64,000 nt of DNA from Bacteroidota bacterium (GCA_016708785.1 JADJFC010000004.1:186001-250000); one strand, 5' to 3'; counted from the first letter of the stretch, positions 46,900-56,234 are shown. A program made the numbers and translations. Notes: a model not told the origin generated them from the sequence alone.

Positions 46900-47927
46900 A
46901 TGAAAAAATCTACTTCACTCTTCTGATGCTAATTCCATTTCTGGGAAAAGCACAAACGATCACAACAGCTGATATTCCGACTCCTGGATTAGCATGGATC
47001 ACAGGGAACGACTCCACCTACACACAAGCAATTCCGGCCGGAGGAACCAGTCAAGTATGGGACTACAGTACATTACAAAATCTTGAGAATGATACTATCG
47101 GTTTTATTTCTGCAGCAGGTACACCGTACGCTTCATTATTTCCAACTTCTAACCTGGCAGGGTACGATCAAGCCTCAGGAACATACTCTTACTTTACTTC
47201 GAATAGTTCCGGATTGTATGTTGATGGAATTGCCAATGCAAGTACCTTATTTCAATATGATCAGAGTTCTTTATATATTCCGGTTCCATTTTCTTACAAC
47301 GATGTACGAAATGCAACTTCATTAATTCAAATTGATACTGTTTATACGGGCGCTGCTGTTCGACTTATCTATAGAACAAACTCTACTTTTACTGCCGACG
47401 GTTCAGGAAATTTAACTTTACCATCAGGACAATTCAATAATGTTTTAAGAATTAGAGAAACTGCAATTTCATATGATTCTATCTTAACTGATATTGGTGG
47501 TGGAATTTACATTCCTATTTCAACTTCTATTTCTCAAGTAACTCGTTACACTTTTTTAATGCCGGGAAATGCCGTTGCATTGCTTTTGGGTTTAGAAGCG
47601 GACAGCTTAGGCCAATTTGCAACAAGCTCATCTTATTTCACAGGAGCTTATGTAAATTCCGTTCCAACTCTTCCAAAAGGTAAATCAGTTTCTACTTATC
47701 CAAATCCTGCAAGCTCTTCAGTTAATCTTGACTTAGCTGCAATAAATGATGTGAACTTGATAGAGATCTATGATACAAAAGGGAATTTAGTTTTAAATAT
47801 TACTCCGAATTCAAGTGGTATAACGACGTTTTCTGCTTTGAATCTTGCAAATGGAATCTATCATTTTGTTGTAATCGGAAAAACAGTAAGAATACCGGAA
47901 GTTTCCAAATTCAACATTGATCAATAG
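46900..47927 (+). CDS. T9SS-sorted cell-surface protein of unknown function (frame broken in signal peptide)
   Basis: The open frame starts at 46926 (MLIPFLGKAQ), in the middle of a signal peptide. An ATG at 46900-46902 with one A added to the A6 run (46903-46908) gives MKKIYFTLLMLIPFLGKAQ and a 342-residue protein. The body is beta-rich with no recognised domain; the segment GLAWITGNDSTYTQAIPAGG and a repeated YNDVRNATSLIQIDTVY style are seen in other Bacteroidota secreted proteins. The end is a T9SS type A sorting domain (VSTYPNPASSSVNLDL to NLANGIYHFVVIG). It is bounded by terminators on both sides. Confidence 0.78.
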
Positions 47928-47942
47928 CATTATTGAAAATTT

Positions 47943-47972
47943 AAAGGGAAAGCTTATGCTTTCCCTTTTTTT
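47943..47972 (+). terminator. Terminator after the T9SS protein gene
   Basis: AAAGGGAAAGC and GCTTTCCCTTT form an 11-bp perfect stem around TTAT with a T-tail, 16 bases beyond the stop. Confidence 0.88.
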
Positions 47973-47984
47973 GTATCTTGTGGT

Positions 47985-48290
47985 ATGAGAAAAATATTCC
48001 TTATCGTTTTATTGTTGATCTGCTTTGGAAGAATTCATGCTCAGGATTCAACTGCTGTGAAAAAGCAAGACTATCAGATCTTTCTTCCTCATCCTGCGAA
48101 GGAAATTAAATATTTGATGTATGAAAAAGATTTTTTACCAATTCAAGGTGTGCTTTCTGAAGATCGGAAATCAGTGATCATGAAAGAATATAAGACAGGA
48201 ACAAAAGTTCGGGTGAAAGTTGAGTATGAAGATGGAACAGTTGAAGAAATAATTAAAAGCCCTTGCTTTATTGACCCGGTAATACTTTGA
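47985..48290 (+). CDS. Hypothetical secreted protein, 101 residues
   Basis: A clear signal peptide (MRKIFLIVLLLICFGRIHAQ) precedes about 80 polar residues with alternating beta character (IMKEYKTGTKVRVKVEYEDG, TVEEIIKSPCFIDPVIL). I recognise no family. A single cysteine lies near the C-terminus. It is convergent with rimO and nearly touches it (12 bases). It is likely periplasmic. Confidence 0.7.
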   Translation: MRKIFLIVLLLICFGRIHAQDSTAVKKQDYQIFLPHPAKEIKYLMYEKDFLPIQGVLSEDRKSVIMKEYKTGTKVRVKVEYEDGTVEEIIKSPCFIDPVIL

Positions 48291-48302
48291 TCGGATTAAC
48301 CT

Positions 48303-49616
48303 TTACTTCGAAGGAATACCAAACAAATCGAAGTCACTTGCTTCAGTAATTTTTATATCAGCAAAATCACCTATCCGTACATAATTGTCTTTTGCTTCTA
48401 AAAGAACTTCATTGTCCACTTCCGGTGAATCAAATTCTGTTCTTCCTACAAAGTACCCACCTTCTTTTCGATCGAACAAAACTTTGAAAGTCTTTCCGAT
48501 CTTTTCTTCGTTGATCTCTGAAGAAATTGTTTGCTGGATAGCCATGATCTCGGCACAGCGCTCACGTTTCACATCGTCAGATATATTGTCTTCAAGTGAG
48601 TATGCATGTGTATTTTCTTCATGCGAATAAGTGAAAATTCCAAGTCTGTCGAATCGACTTTCCTGTACCCAATTTTTCATTTCTTCAAAATCTTCAACCG
48701 TTTCCCCCGGATACCCTGCAATCAAAGAAGTACGTAAAGCAATGCCCGGAACCTTTGAGCGAATTTCAGAAATAAGATCATTAGTTTTCTGACGAGTAGT
48801 TCCACGTCGCATACTCTTGAGCATATTATCAGAGATGTGTTGTAATGGCATATCCAGATACTTACAAATGTTTTCACGTTCATTCATTACATCCAGAATG
48901 TCCATAGGAAAGCCGGAAGGAAATGCATAGTGTAATCGGATCCAATCGATTCCTTTTACATCAGAAAGATTCTTTAATAATTCAGACAAGTTCCTTTTTT
49001 TGTAAATGTCCAGTCCGTAGTAAGTAAGATCCTGAGCTATTAATATCAGCTCCTTTACTCCTTTCGCAGCAAGAGTTTTTGCCTGCGTAACAAGATCTTC
49101 AATTGGAGTACTGATATGCGTACCGCGCATTAGTGGTATAGCACAAAATGAACAAGGCCGATCACAGCCCTCTGAAATTTTCAGATATGCAAAATGTTTA
49201 GGGGTTGTAAGAAGCCTTTCTCCTATAAGTTCATGTTTGTAATCAGCCCCTAATGATTTTAGTAAAAGCGGAAGATCCCGAGTTCCGAAAAACTCATCGA
49301 CGTTTTTTATTTCTTTAGAAAGTTCAGGTTTGTAACGTTCGCTTAAACACCCTGTAACAATTAATTTATCAATTTTACCTGCTTCTTTAGCTTGTGCAAA
49401 TTCCAGGATGGTATCTATACTTTCCTGTTTTGCATTGTCGATAAATCCGCAGGTGTTAATTATAACAATTCCGGAGTCGTCGTCAGTTGATTCATGAGTG
49501 ACGTCAAATTTATTCGCACGTAATTGACCCATTAAAACTTCGCTGTCATAAATATTCTTTGAACAGCCCAGAGTAATTACATTTATTTTATTTTTCTTAA
49601 ACGATTTGGTTTTCAT
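48303..49616 (-). CDS. rimO: Ribosomal protein S12 methylthiotransferase RimO
   Basis: RimO is a radical-SAM enzyme that adds a methylthio group to an aspartate of ribosomal protein S12. The 437 residues comprise the N-terminal MTTase domain (KINVITLGCSKNIYDSEVLM, INTCGFIDNAKQESIDTILE, VTGCLSERY) with its three cluster cysteines. The radical-SAM core has CDRPCSFCAIPLMRGTHIS (CxxxCxxC), and a C-terminal TRAM domain follows (YFVGRTEFDSPEVDNEVLLE). The SEGCDRPCSFCAIP form and lack of a tRNA-type extension favour RimO over MiaB. It lies 9 bases after ftsY in the same direction. Confidence 0.96.
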   Translation of the reverse strand: MKTKSFKKNKINVITLGCSKNIYDSEVLMGQLRANKFDVTHESTDDDSGIVIINTCGFIDNAKQESIDTILEFAQAKEAGKIDKLIVTGCLSERYKPELSKEIKNVDEFFGTRDLPLLLKSLGADYKHELIGERLLTTPKHFAYLKISEGCDRPCSFCAIPLMRGTHISTPIEDLVTQAKTLAAKGVKELILIAQDLTYYGLDIYKKRNLSELLKNLSDVKGIDWIRLHYAFPSGFPMDILDVMNERENICKYLDMPLQHISDNMLKSMRRGTTRQKTNDLISEIRSKVPGIALRTSLIAGYPGETVEDFEEMKNWVQESRFDRLGIFTYSHEENTHAYSLEDNISDDVKRERCAEIMAIQQTISSEINEEKIGKTFKVLFDRKEGGYFVGRTEFDSPEVDNEVLLEAKDNYVRIGDFADIKITEASDFDLFGIPSK

Positions 49617-49625
49617 TATTCAAAA

Positions 49626-50582
49626 TTAAATTTCACTGAATAAAGAATCTACGAATTCGTTTTTATTGAAGACTTGAAGGTCTTCAATCTTTTCACCGAC
49701 ACCGATATACTTAACCGGTATCTTGAATTCATCAGATATGCCGATCACAACGCCACCTTTTGCAGTTCCATCAAGTTTTGTAAGTGCAAGCGCATTTACT
49801 TCTGTTGCAAGTGTAAATTGTTTTGCTTGCTCTATTGCATTCTGTCCTGTACTTGCATCAAGAACTAAAAGAATTTCATGAGGCGCATCGGGAACAACTT
49901 TTTGTATAACTCTTTTGATCTTTGACAATTCATTCATCAGGTTGATCTTGTTATGAAGTCTTCCTGCGGTATCAATTATTAATACATCCATATTTTGTGA
50001 GACAGCAGTCTGAACCGATTCAAATGCCACTGATGCCGGGTCTGAGCCCATTGCTTGCTTTACTATTGGGACTCCAACTCTCTTGCTCCAGATGTCAAGT
50101 TGATCTACTGCAGCGGCTCGAAATGTGTCTGCAGCACCAAGCATTACATTCAGTCCGGCTTTTTTGAATTGATGCGAAAGTTTACCAATAGTTGTTGTTT
50201 TTCCAACTCCATTTACTCCAACTACCATGATAACATACGGACGTTTACCTGCAGGTATTGTGAATTCATCGATTGAATCAGATTTGTTTTCACTTAAAAG
50301 ATCAGTGATCTCGGCCTTCAGTAATTTATTTAATTCGTCAGTGCTTACGTATTTATCTTTAGCAACTCTTTCCTCGAGGCGCTTGATGATTTTTAAAGTC
50401 GTCGTTACACCCACATCTGAGGAAACAAGTATCTCTTCAAGGTTGTCAAGAACTTCAGCATCAACGGTCGATTTACCAACCACTGCTTTTGCAATTCTTG
50501 AGAACAAACTTGTTTTTGTTTTTTCAAGACCTTTATCTAGACTTTCTTTTTTTTCTTTCGAAAAGAAGCTGAATATTCCCAT
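49626..50582 (-). CDS. ftsY: Signal recognition particle receptor FtsY
   Basis: FtsY docks ribosome-SRP complexes at the inner membrane. It is a compact 318-residue form with a short basic N-terminus (MGIFSFFSKEKKESLDKGLE), the helical N domain, and the GTPase G domain. G1 is VGVNGVGKTTTIGKLSHQF, DTFRAAAVDQL is the insertion box, G3 is DTAGRLHNK and G4 is TKLDGTAKGG, with GVGEKIEDLQVFN near the end. It lacks the long acidic A domain of E. coli FtsY. A terminator precedes it, so it may have its own promoter. Confidence 0.96.
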   Translation of the reverse strand: MGIFSFFSKEKKESLDKGLEKTKTSLFSRIAKAVVGKSTVDAEVLDNLEEILVSSDVGVTTTLKIIKRLEERVAKDKYVSTDELNKLLKAEITDLLSENKSDSIDEFTIPAGKRPYVIMVVGVNGVGKTTTIGKLSHQFKKAGLNVMLGAADTFRAAAVDQLDIWSKRVGVPIVKQAMGSDPASVAFESVQTAVSQNMDVLIIDTAGRLHNKINLMNELSKIKRVIQKVVPDAPHEILLVLDASTGQNAIEQAKQFTLATEVNALALTKLDGTAKGGVVIGISDEFKIPVKYIGVGEKIEDLQVFNKNEFVDSLFSEI

Positions 50583-50613
50583 GGATAGATTTTACTTTAA
50601 AATTTCAAATAAA

Positions 50614-50644
50614 TAAAAAAGCTCCTTTCAGAGTGAAAGAAGCT
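50614..50644 (-). terminator. Terminator between the DUF4295 gene and ftsY
   Basis: Read on the minus strand, AGCTTCTTTCA and TGAAAGGAGCT pair (one mismatch) around a 3-base loop and run into a T6 tract. Confidence 0.7.
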
Positions 50645-50669
50645 CAATAATATTTGTAATACAAACGTA

Positions 50670-50822
50670 TTATTTGTTTTTAAGGAAATCCTTCACGTGA
50701 TCATTGTGAACGACTTCTTCTTTAAATTGGTAAGAACCGTTATCAGTCTTTACCATTTTAATTACTTTAGAAAATTCTTTACCTTTTCCACTCTTTAGAG
50801 TTGCGACAACTTTCTTTGCCAT
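50670..50822 (-). CDS. DUF4295 small protein
   Basis: A 50-residue, strongly basic protein (MAKKVVATLKSGKGKEFSKV to VKDFLKNK) runs from the ATG at 50820-50822 to a TAA at 50670-50672. It matches DUF4295, a small Bacteroidota protein whose gene habitually follows rpmG, as here (32 bases). Its size, charge and neighbours suggest a ribosome-associated protein; this is inference. Confidence 0.88.
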   Translation of the reverse strand: MAKKVVATLKSGKGKEFSKVIKMVKTDNGSYQFKEEVVHNDHVKDFLKNK

Positions 50823-50854
50823 AGCTTAATCCTTTTGAACTAATTAATTAGGAA

Positions 50855-51037
50855 TTATTTGATTTCTTTGTGTACAGTTACTTTCTTTAGGATAGAATTG
50901 TATTTCTTAACCTCAAGACGTTCTGTTGTATTCTTTTTGTTTTTCGTTGTGATGTAACGAGACATTCCCGGCATTCCGCTGGTTTTGTGCTCTGTACATT
51001 CTAGAATCACCTGGATTCTGTTACCTTTCTTTGCCAT
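50855..51037 (-). CDS. rpmG: Ribosomal protein bL33
   Basis: The ATG at 51035-51037 gives 60 residues beginning MAKKGNRIQVILECTEHKTS, the normal L33 start; 14 upstream codons are leader. SRYITTKNKKNTTERLEVKK and YNSILKKVTVHKEIK complete the family pattern. Only one cysteine is present, so it is the zinc-free form. It has its own -7 box about 60 bases upstream. Confidence 0.96.
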   Translation of the reverse strand: MAKKGNRIQVILECTEHKTSGMPGMSRYITTKNKKNTTERLEVKKYNSILKKVTVHKEIK

Positions 51038-51097
51038 GATAAAATTGCTTTTTTGATGTATCCCTCCGCTTCGGCTCACGGATTATTTACGGGGCTG

Positions 51098-51105
51098 CAA
51101 ATATA
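51098..51105 (-). promoter_or_regulatory. Bacteroidota-type -7 box of the rpmG transcript
   Basis: On the minus strand the site reads TATATTTG, an exact TAnnTTTG match, 60 bases before the rpmG ATG. It would drive rpmG and the DUF4295 gene. Confidence 0.6.
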
Positions 51106-51161
51106 GTTATTCTTATCTAATAAAAAAGCTTTTAAGCTGATTTTTATGTTCTTTTCACTAG

Positions 51162-52564
51162 TTATTTGTTCATAACAGCTGCCTGACCATGCAGAAGCTC
51201 AATTTCTTCTACATTTTTGGGTGCTTGTGCCGATAAATTGACCGGCCCGTTTTCTGTAATTAAAATATCGTCTTCAATTCGGACTCCAATATTCCACCAT
51301 TTTGGGTCACAATCGCTGTTTTCTGCAATATAGATTCCGGGTTCAACAGTGATTACCGTTCCGGATCTTAATGGGCCTCTAGTTCCTACATCATGAACAT
51401 CCAGACCCAGATAATGTGAAGTGCCGGTCATGTAATAAGTATCGTAATCTGATGGGTCTTTGATAATACCAAGTTTAACAAGTCCTTCCGAAAGCACCGC
51501 TACGGCTGCCTTGTGTGGAGAAGAGAATTCATTGCCGGCAACACAAGCTGTGATGCCTGCGTTTTGTGCTTTCAATACAAGTTCATAGATCAGTTTTTGA
51601 TCTGCTGTAAACTTTCCATTAACAGGAATTGTTCGCGTGACATCTGCTGAATACCCATGATATTCGGCGCCCATATCCAACAAGATCAAATCTGAATCAT
51701 TTAATGTTCTTCTGTTGGTATTATAGTGTAAAATGGTCGAGTTTTCTCTACTTCCGCAGATACTAGGATAGCCTTCTGTTTCTGCACCATATTTTTTAAA
51801 TTCGTATTCTCCATAAGCCTGCACTTGGTATTCGGTCATGCCGGGTTTAATGTTTTGCATCATAGATATAAATCCTTTGCAAGTAATAGAGATACTTCTT
51901 CGCATCAATGCGATCTCCTCTTCCGTTTTTATTTCACGTAATTCTTGAAATATTTTACCTAAAGAAAAAGAATCTCCTTTAGATGTGTTTCTATCGATCA
52001 CCGATTTAAAATATTCCGTTAATTCAAATAGGTCGAACGGATTTGCTTTTTCATTGACGACTCCTTTGTGCATTGTCAAATGAAGTATTTTCAATGAGGT
52101 GTCGGAAAAAGAGAACTTCGTTTTAGAAAATCTTCAGAATAAAAAACGGTTCTTATTCCGGAAATAATTTTTGCTCCTTCTATTCCTGCGCGGCGACCAT
52201 TCCAGATCTCTCTTGATTTCTCTCGTACCGGAACAAATAGTATTTCATGAACGGACTGGTCGTTTATTGAAATTGAATCTTTGTAAATTATCAGAACAGA
52301 GTTGGGTTCGTTGAATCCGGTGAGGTAATAAAAATTTGGTTCTTGATGATAGGTATAGTCCATATCAATTGACCGATTGCGAACCGGATTCGAAAATAGT
52401 ATTGCAACTGAATTGGCAGGCATTTTTTTTCTGACTTCGTCTCTTCTTTGAGTATGAAACGATGCAGGTAAAAGATCTTTATCGTATTGATAATATTTAA
52501 AATCCTGACCGATCAAAATGCCTGACTGCAAGATTAAAAATACCGATGCAATAATTATTTTCAT
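51162..52564 (-). CDS. Xaa-Pro aminopeptidase, M24B family (frame broken)
   Basis: This enzyme removes an N-terminal residue preceding proline. A signal-like N-terminus (MKIIIASVFLILQSGILIG) suggests a periplasmic location. The aminopeptidase P N-domain follows (RRDEVRKKMPANSVAILFSN, YTYHQEPNFYYLTGFNEPNS). The M24 pita-bread domain has both metal ligands in LLDMGAEYHGYSADVTRTIP, the His in GTSHYLGLDVHDVG, and Glu in TVEPGIYI and GVRIEDDILITENG. The frame breaks at T4 52121-52124. Adding one base restores FLKTKFSFSDTSLKILHLTM and 467 residues; the raw pieces are 52091-52564 and 51162-52094. It sits between rpmB and rpmG. Confidence 0.93.
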
Positions 52565-52591
52565 TATGAATTTTGTCTACCAAAATTAGGC

Positions 52592-52621
52592 AAAAAAAAA
52601 GCCGGTACTAATACCGGCTTT
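52592..52621 (-). terminator. rpmB terminator
   Basis: On the minus strand AAAGCCGGTA and TACCGGCTTT pair around a 4-base loop and continue into nine T. It separates rpmB from the aminopeptidase gene. Confidence 0.88.
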
Positions 52622-52641
52622 AATAAATATTATCAGAGAAA

Positions 52642-52875
52642 TTAGATTGTTCCTTTACGGATTGCTTTTTCGATAGCAGCGCTAATTCCTAATTTATCAA
52701 TTGTACGCAAAGCTGATGTAGATACTTTCAAAGTAATCCACTCACCTAATTCAGGCACGAAGAATTTTTTCGTCTGCAAATTCGGGTTGAACTTGCGTTT
52801 CGTTTTCTTATTTGAGAAGGAAACACTGTTTCCTGTCATTGCCTTTTTTCCAGTTAAATCACAAATACGTGCCAT
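52642..52875 (-). CDS. rpmB: Ribosomal protein bL28
   Basis: A 77-residue protein with the L28 opening MARICDLTGKKAMTGNSVSF, the basic NKKTKRKFNPNLQTKKFFVP and the closing LKVSTSALRTIDKLGISAAI. One cysteine remains in the position of the zinc-site start. It is a short gene of its own, with an exact -7 box upstream and a strong terminator downstream. Confidence 0.97.
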   Translation of the reverse strand: MARICDLTGKKAMTGNSVSFSNKKTKRKFNPNLQTKKFFVPELGEWITLKVSTSALRTIDKLGISAAIEKAIRKGTI

Positions 52876-52897
52876 TTCAATCGTTTTTTAAGAGGCG

Positions 52898-52905
52898 CAA
52901 AGATA
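52898..52905 (-). promoter_or_regulatory. Bacteroidota-type -7 box of rpmB
   Basis: The minus-strand site TATCTTTG matches TAnnTTTG and lies 22 bases before the rpmB ATG. Confidence 0.6.
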
Positions 52906-52959
52906 GCTTTTTTTATTAATCTGCAATATTTTTAATTACTTTTCTACACATAGAATTGT

Positions 52960-54207
52960 TCATTCATGAGTAATCAGCTCTTTTCGTAATCCGTTAAGGG
53001 CATGCAAAGCGGTTTCCGATATGATTCTCAAGCGATTAGAGCCTAATTGTACTTTCCAGCTGAAGGTTCTTTTTTCGCTCGAAATAGCGATCCAGACGGT
53101 TCCGACAGGTTTCTCATCAGAGCCACCGGTTGGTCCGGCAATACCGGAAGTAGCAATACTAAAATCGGTGTTTAACTTCTTCCTGACTAATTGTGCCATT
53201 TCAGTTACTACCTCACTACTTACTGCTCCATGTTTTTTAATGAGTTCAGGGTTTACATTAAGCAAGCCCGTTTTTAGGTCATTTGAATACGGAATGATCG
53301 ATCCAATGTAGTATTTCGAACTTCCGGCTACAGAAGTGATTTTATGTGCAATGAACCCTCCTGTGCAGCTTTCAGCCGTTGAGAGTGTTTTTCCTTTCTT
53401 GATTAATAATTCACCAATTTGAGACTCTAATTGATCACCTTCAAATCCATAAATAAAGTCAGGAATTAACTTTTGAAGTTCTTCTGTTTGTTTTTCAACT
53501 TCGATCCTTAAGGAATTTTCGTTTTCTCCGCTTGCTGTGATCCGTAAACGCACCATTCCTGCAGATGGTAAATAAGCCAATTTCATGTAGGGTGGCAATG
53601 CCAACTCCCATTTTTCAATCAGGTCTGATAAGAAAGATTCGCCTATTCCTTGAGTAAGAATTGTTTTGTGTACGATTGGAGCAAGACTGTATTTTTCTTT
53701 AAGTCTTGGGATCACTTCCGATTCCATTAAGAATTTCATTTCATTTGGTACACCGGGCATTGAAACATAGATTGCTTTTTCATCAGTGAACCACATTCCG
53801 GGTGCTGTGCCATTCTTATTTAGTAAAACAGTGCAATTTGCCGGCACGAAGGCCTGAAGTCGATTAGTTTCAGAGATCACTCTTCCTCTGGATTGAAAAA
53901 TTTCCGCAATTATTTTGAAAGAGGGTTCATGAAAGATCAATTCACTATTAAAATAATCACAAAGCGTTTTTTTCGTAATGTCATCTTTCGTTGGACCTAG
54001 TCCACCGGTAATTAAGATAATATCAGCTCTTTTCTTCGCTTCAGCCAAAGTAGTTAAAATGTGTGTTTTATCGTCGCTTATTGAAGTGATTTGTTTAACC
54101 TTCACTCCTATTTCATTCAATTTTTGACCCATCCAGGCACTATTGGTATCAACGACTTGTCCAATGAGCAATTCATCTCCTATTGTTATAATTTCAGCTA
54201 ATATCAT
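52960..54207 (-). CDS. cinA: CinA-family nicotinamide-nucleotide amidase / competence-damage protein
   Basis: CinA family proteins deamidate NMN and clean up NAD by-products. The 415 residues have the N-terminal MoCF-like domain (AEIITIGDELLIGQVVDTNS, LITGGLGPTKDDITKKTLCD, MPGVPNEMKFLMESEVIPRL). The C-terminal CinA amidase has TAESCTGGFIAHKITSVAGS, GAVSSEVVTEMAQLVRKKLN and SGIAGPTGGSDEKPVGTVWI. Both domains are complete. It is the upstream gene of the rpmB-rpmG-ftsY-rimO stretch, read in the same direction. Confidence 0.95.
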   Translation of the reverse strand: MILAEIITIGDELLIGQVVDTNSAWMGQKLNEIGVKVKQITSISDDKTHILTTLAEAKKRADIILITGGLGPTKDDITKKTLCDYFNSELIFHEPSFKIIAEIFQSRGRVISETNRLQAFVPANCTVLLNKNGTAPGMWFTDEKAIYVSMPGVPNEMKFLMESEVIPRLKEKYSLAPIVHKTILTQGIGESFLSDLIEKWELALPPYMKLAYLPSAGMVRLRITASGENENSLRIEVEKQTEELQKLIPDFIYGFEGDQLESQIGELLIKKGKTLSTAESCTGGFIAHKITSVAGSSKYYIGSIIPYSNDLKTGLLNVNPELIKKHGAVSSEVVTEMAQLVRKKLNTDFSIATSGIAGPTGGSDEKPVGTVWIAISSEKRTFSWKVQLGSNRLRIISETALHALNGLRKELITHE

Positions 54208-54308
54208 TCGGGATTTCTTTATTTTGCGAAGTTAATAGGAATAGTAATTGACATAGAAATTTGTGATCAATAAAATATTGTTTTCTGCTACTCGTCTATT
54301 GATTCAGT

Positions 54309-54909
54309 ATGCAAGAACTGAGACACACAGCACTTGAAATGACCAAAAGCCAGAACGACTCTATAGGAGAAGTTATACAAGACAATGGAAAAAGGCTTTT
54401 CGACTTCATCCGAAACAGAGTTCGTGAGGAGGAAGAAGCGGAAGACATTTTTCAGGACGTCATGATTGAGTTAACGCAATCATACCGTATGATGCAGCCT
54501 ATTGAGAAAATGGCGGCGTGGTTATTTAGAGTAGCACGAAACAAGATCACTGACAAATACCGTAAGAAGAAGGCTGTACTTCTTGACGATCAATTTTCTT
54601 TTCGTGGAAATGATGAAGATGAACCACTTTACGTCCAAGATCTTATTCGATCAAGTGAAAAAGTCCGGATAGTGATTTTGATCGTTCATTAATTTACAAT
54701 GCAATTGAAATGGCTTTCGAAGAACTTCCACCGGAGCAAAGAGATGTGTTTGTAAAACATGAATTGGAAGGAAAAGTTTTAAAGAAATGTCTGAAGAAAC
54801 AGGCTTATCTCAAAATACTCTTCTTTCAAGAAAGCGATATGCAGTAATGGCGCTTAGAGACAAATTACAATTCCTCTATACGGAGTTGATGGAAGGTAAG
54901 AATTATTAA
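54309..54909 (+). CDS. RNA polymerase sigma factor, ECF-like (two frame breaks)
   Basis: The raw frame (54309-54692) covers region 2: RLFDFIRNRVREEEEAEDIF, QDVMIELTQSYRMMQ and KMAAWLFRVARNKITDKYRK. Adding one A to the A5 run at 54658-54662 and one A to the A4 run at 54772-54775 restores region 4. That gives AFEELPPEQRDVFVKHELEG, then KSFKEMSEETGLSQNTLLSR and KRYAVMALRDKLQFLYTELM, for 200 residues. It is therefore a complete two-region sigma factor. The next gene, a small membrane protein 10 bases downstream, is probably its partner. Regulon unknown. Confidence 0.87.
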
Positions 54910-54919
54910 AAAAGAGAAA

Positions 54920-55269
54920 ATGAAGAATATCTGGAAAATAAAAATGGCGTTGTTTGCGCTATTAGCCGTTGCTGCTATGGGGGCGGTAGTGATGTGGTTG
55001 TGGAATTGGCTTATTCCAACCTTATTTCATGGGCCTGAAATCGAATACTTGCAATCACTTGGTTTGATGTTATTGTCGCGTATCCTTTTCAGAGGATTTG
55101 TTGGTGGACCAAAAGGAATGTGTCAAGGTCAAAATGGAAGTCATTGGAAAGGAAAATGGTCTTCACTATCTCCTGAGGAAAAGAAAAGATGCGGGATCTT
55201 TGGCAGAAAAGGTGTGGCAGCTTTGATTGCAATGAATCGAATAAAGAGGATAAGAATGAGAAGAAATAA
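54920..55269 (+). CDS. Small membrane protein paired with the sigma factor (frame broken)
   Basis: One or two membrane segments (KMALFALLAVAAMGAVVMWL and EYLQSLGLMLLSRILFRGFV) are followed by a soluble tail with WKGKWSSLSPEEKKRCG. In the raw frame the protein ends at 55303 with an unusual basic tail. Adding one A to A4 at 55207-55210 gives GRKRCGSFDCNESNKEDKNE with a stop at 55267-55269, 116 residues. The restored tail is acidic and cysteine-containing. I know similar small proteins behind sigma genes in Bacteroidota but not their function; an anti-sigma or sensor role is inference from position. Confidence 0.7.
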
Positions 55270-55326
55270 CTGCATCGTTTTGCAGGAAATCTTTGAATTC
55301 TGATCCCACTATACTATAGGAAAAAT

Positions 55327-55360
55327 GAAAAGGGCGTTCAATGCTGAACTCCCTTTTTTT
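55327..55360 (+). terminator. Terminator after the sigma-membrane protein pair
   Basis: AAAAGGG-C-GTTCA pairs with TGAAC-T-CCCTTTT around ATGC and ends in a T-run. Confidence 0.75.
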
Positions 55361-55401
55361 GTGGCAACATCTTTGTAAACTCGCACTTCAAATTAACTAT
55401 T

Positions 55402-56133
55402 ATGCTAAAAAAATCAATTTACATTGCGATGATCGCTTTTTTGCCGGGTTGTTCTAAGGGACAATTCAATTTGAATAATATCGGCAAGGAGATCGATAAA
55501 ACGTTGAATCAAGGTGGTCTTACCAACAAAGAAATTACTGACGGTCTGAAAGAAGCATTATCGGTTGGAAGTAACAATGCCGGAAGTTCGGCATCCAAAG
55601 TTGACGGTTATTTCAAAAATAGTATTATAAAAATTCCCTTTCCTCCTGAGGCTAAGAAAATGGAAGCGCAATTACGTTCATTAGGAATGAATAAGCAGGT
55701 TGACGACTTTATTCTTACAATTAATCGTGCAGCTGAAGAAGCGGCAAAAAGTTCTGCTCCAATATTTCTGGATGCGATAAAAACAATGACAATTACCGAT
55801 GGAGTTAACATTTTAAATGGAAACGATTCCGCTGCGACTCACTATTTGAGGACTAAAACTTCAACTCCTTTGCATGACAAATTTAAACCTGTTATAAAGA
55901 CAGCTATTCAAAAAGTTGATGTTACACGTTATTGGAGTCCTCTTATAACAACTTATAATAATATCCCTTTTGTCGATAAGATGAATCCTGATCTGGAAGA
56001 ATATATTACACAAAAAGCGTTGAATGGTTTGTTTATTCTGGTTGCTCAGGAAGAAACTAAAATACGGAAAGACCCGGCGGCGCGAGTATCAGATCTTTTG
56101 AAGAAAGTGTTTGGAGCCAAAAAAACTAAATAA
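55402..56133 (+). CDS. DUF4197 lipoprotein
   Basis: The N-terminus is a lipoprotein signal with lipobox LPGC (Cys16), so the protein is likely lipid-anchored. The mature 228 residues match DUF4197, a helical family of unknown role. Segments seen are ITDGLKEALSVGSNNAGSSA, KIPFPPEAKKMEAQLRSLGM, AAEEAAKSSAPIFLDAIKTM, TDGVNILNGNDSAATHYLRT and NGLFILVAQEETKIRKDPAA. It is a single gene, convergent with the universal stress protein genes and separated from them by a shared terminator. Confidence 0.9.
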   Translation: MLKKSIYIAMIAFLPGCSKGQFNLNNIGKEIDKTLNQGGLTNKEITDGLKEALSVGSNNAGSSASKVDGYFKNSIIKIPFPPEAKKMEAQLRSLGMNKQVDDFILTINRAAEEAAKSSAPIFLDAIKTMTITDGVNILNGNDSAATHYLRTKTSTPLHDKFKPVIKTAIQKVDVTRYWSPLITTYNNIPFVDKMNPDLEEYITQKALNGLFILVAQEETKIRKDPAARVSDLLKKVFGAKKTK

Positions 56134-56138
56134 TAACG

Positions 56139-56228
56139 AATAACTAATAACGAAGGGCTATCGTAGGTAAAAACATACCTTTGATAGCCCTTCGTTATTC
56201 ATCCCGATAGCTATCGGGATTCGTTATT
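56139..56228. terminator. Bidirectional terminator containing a 20-bp palindrome
   Basis: AATAACGAAGGGCTATC and GATAGCCCTTCGTTATT form a 17-bp stem around about 23 bases. Immediately after is the perfect palindrome ATCCCGATAGCTATCGGGAT (56201-56220). A further GAATAACTAATAACGAA/TTCGTTATTAGTTATC pair encloses both. It separates convergent genes. Confidence 0.75.
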
Positions 56229-56234
56229 AGTTAT

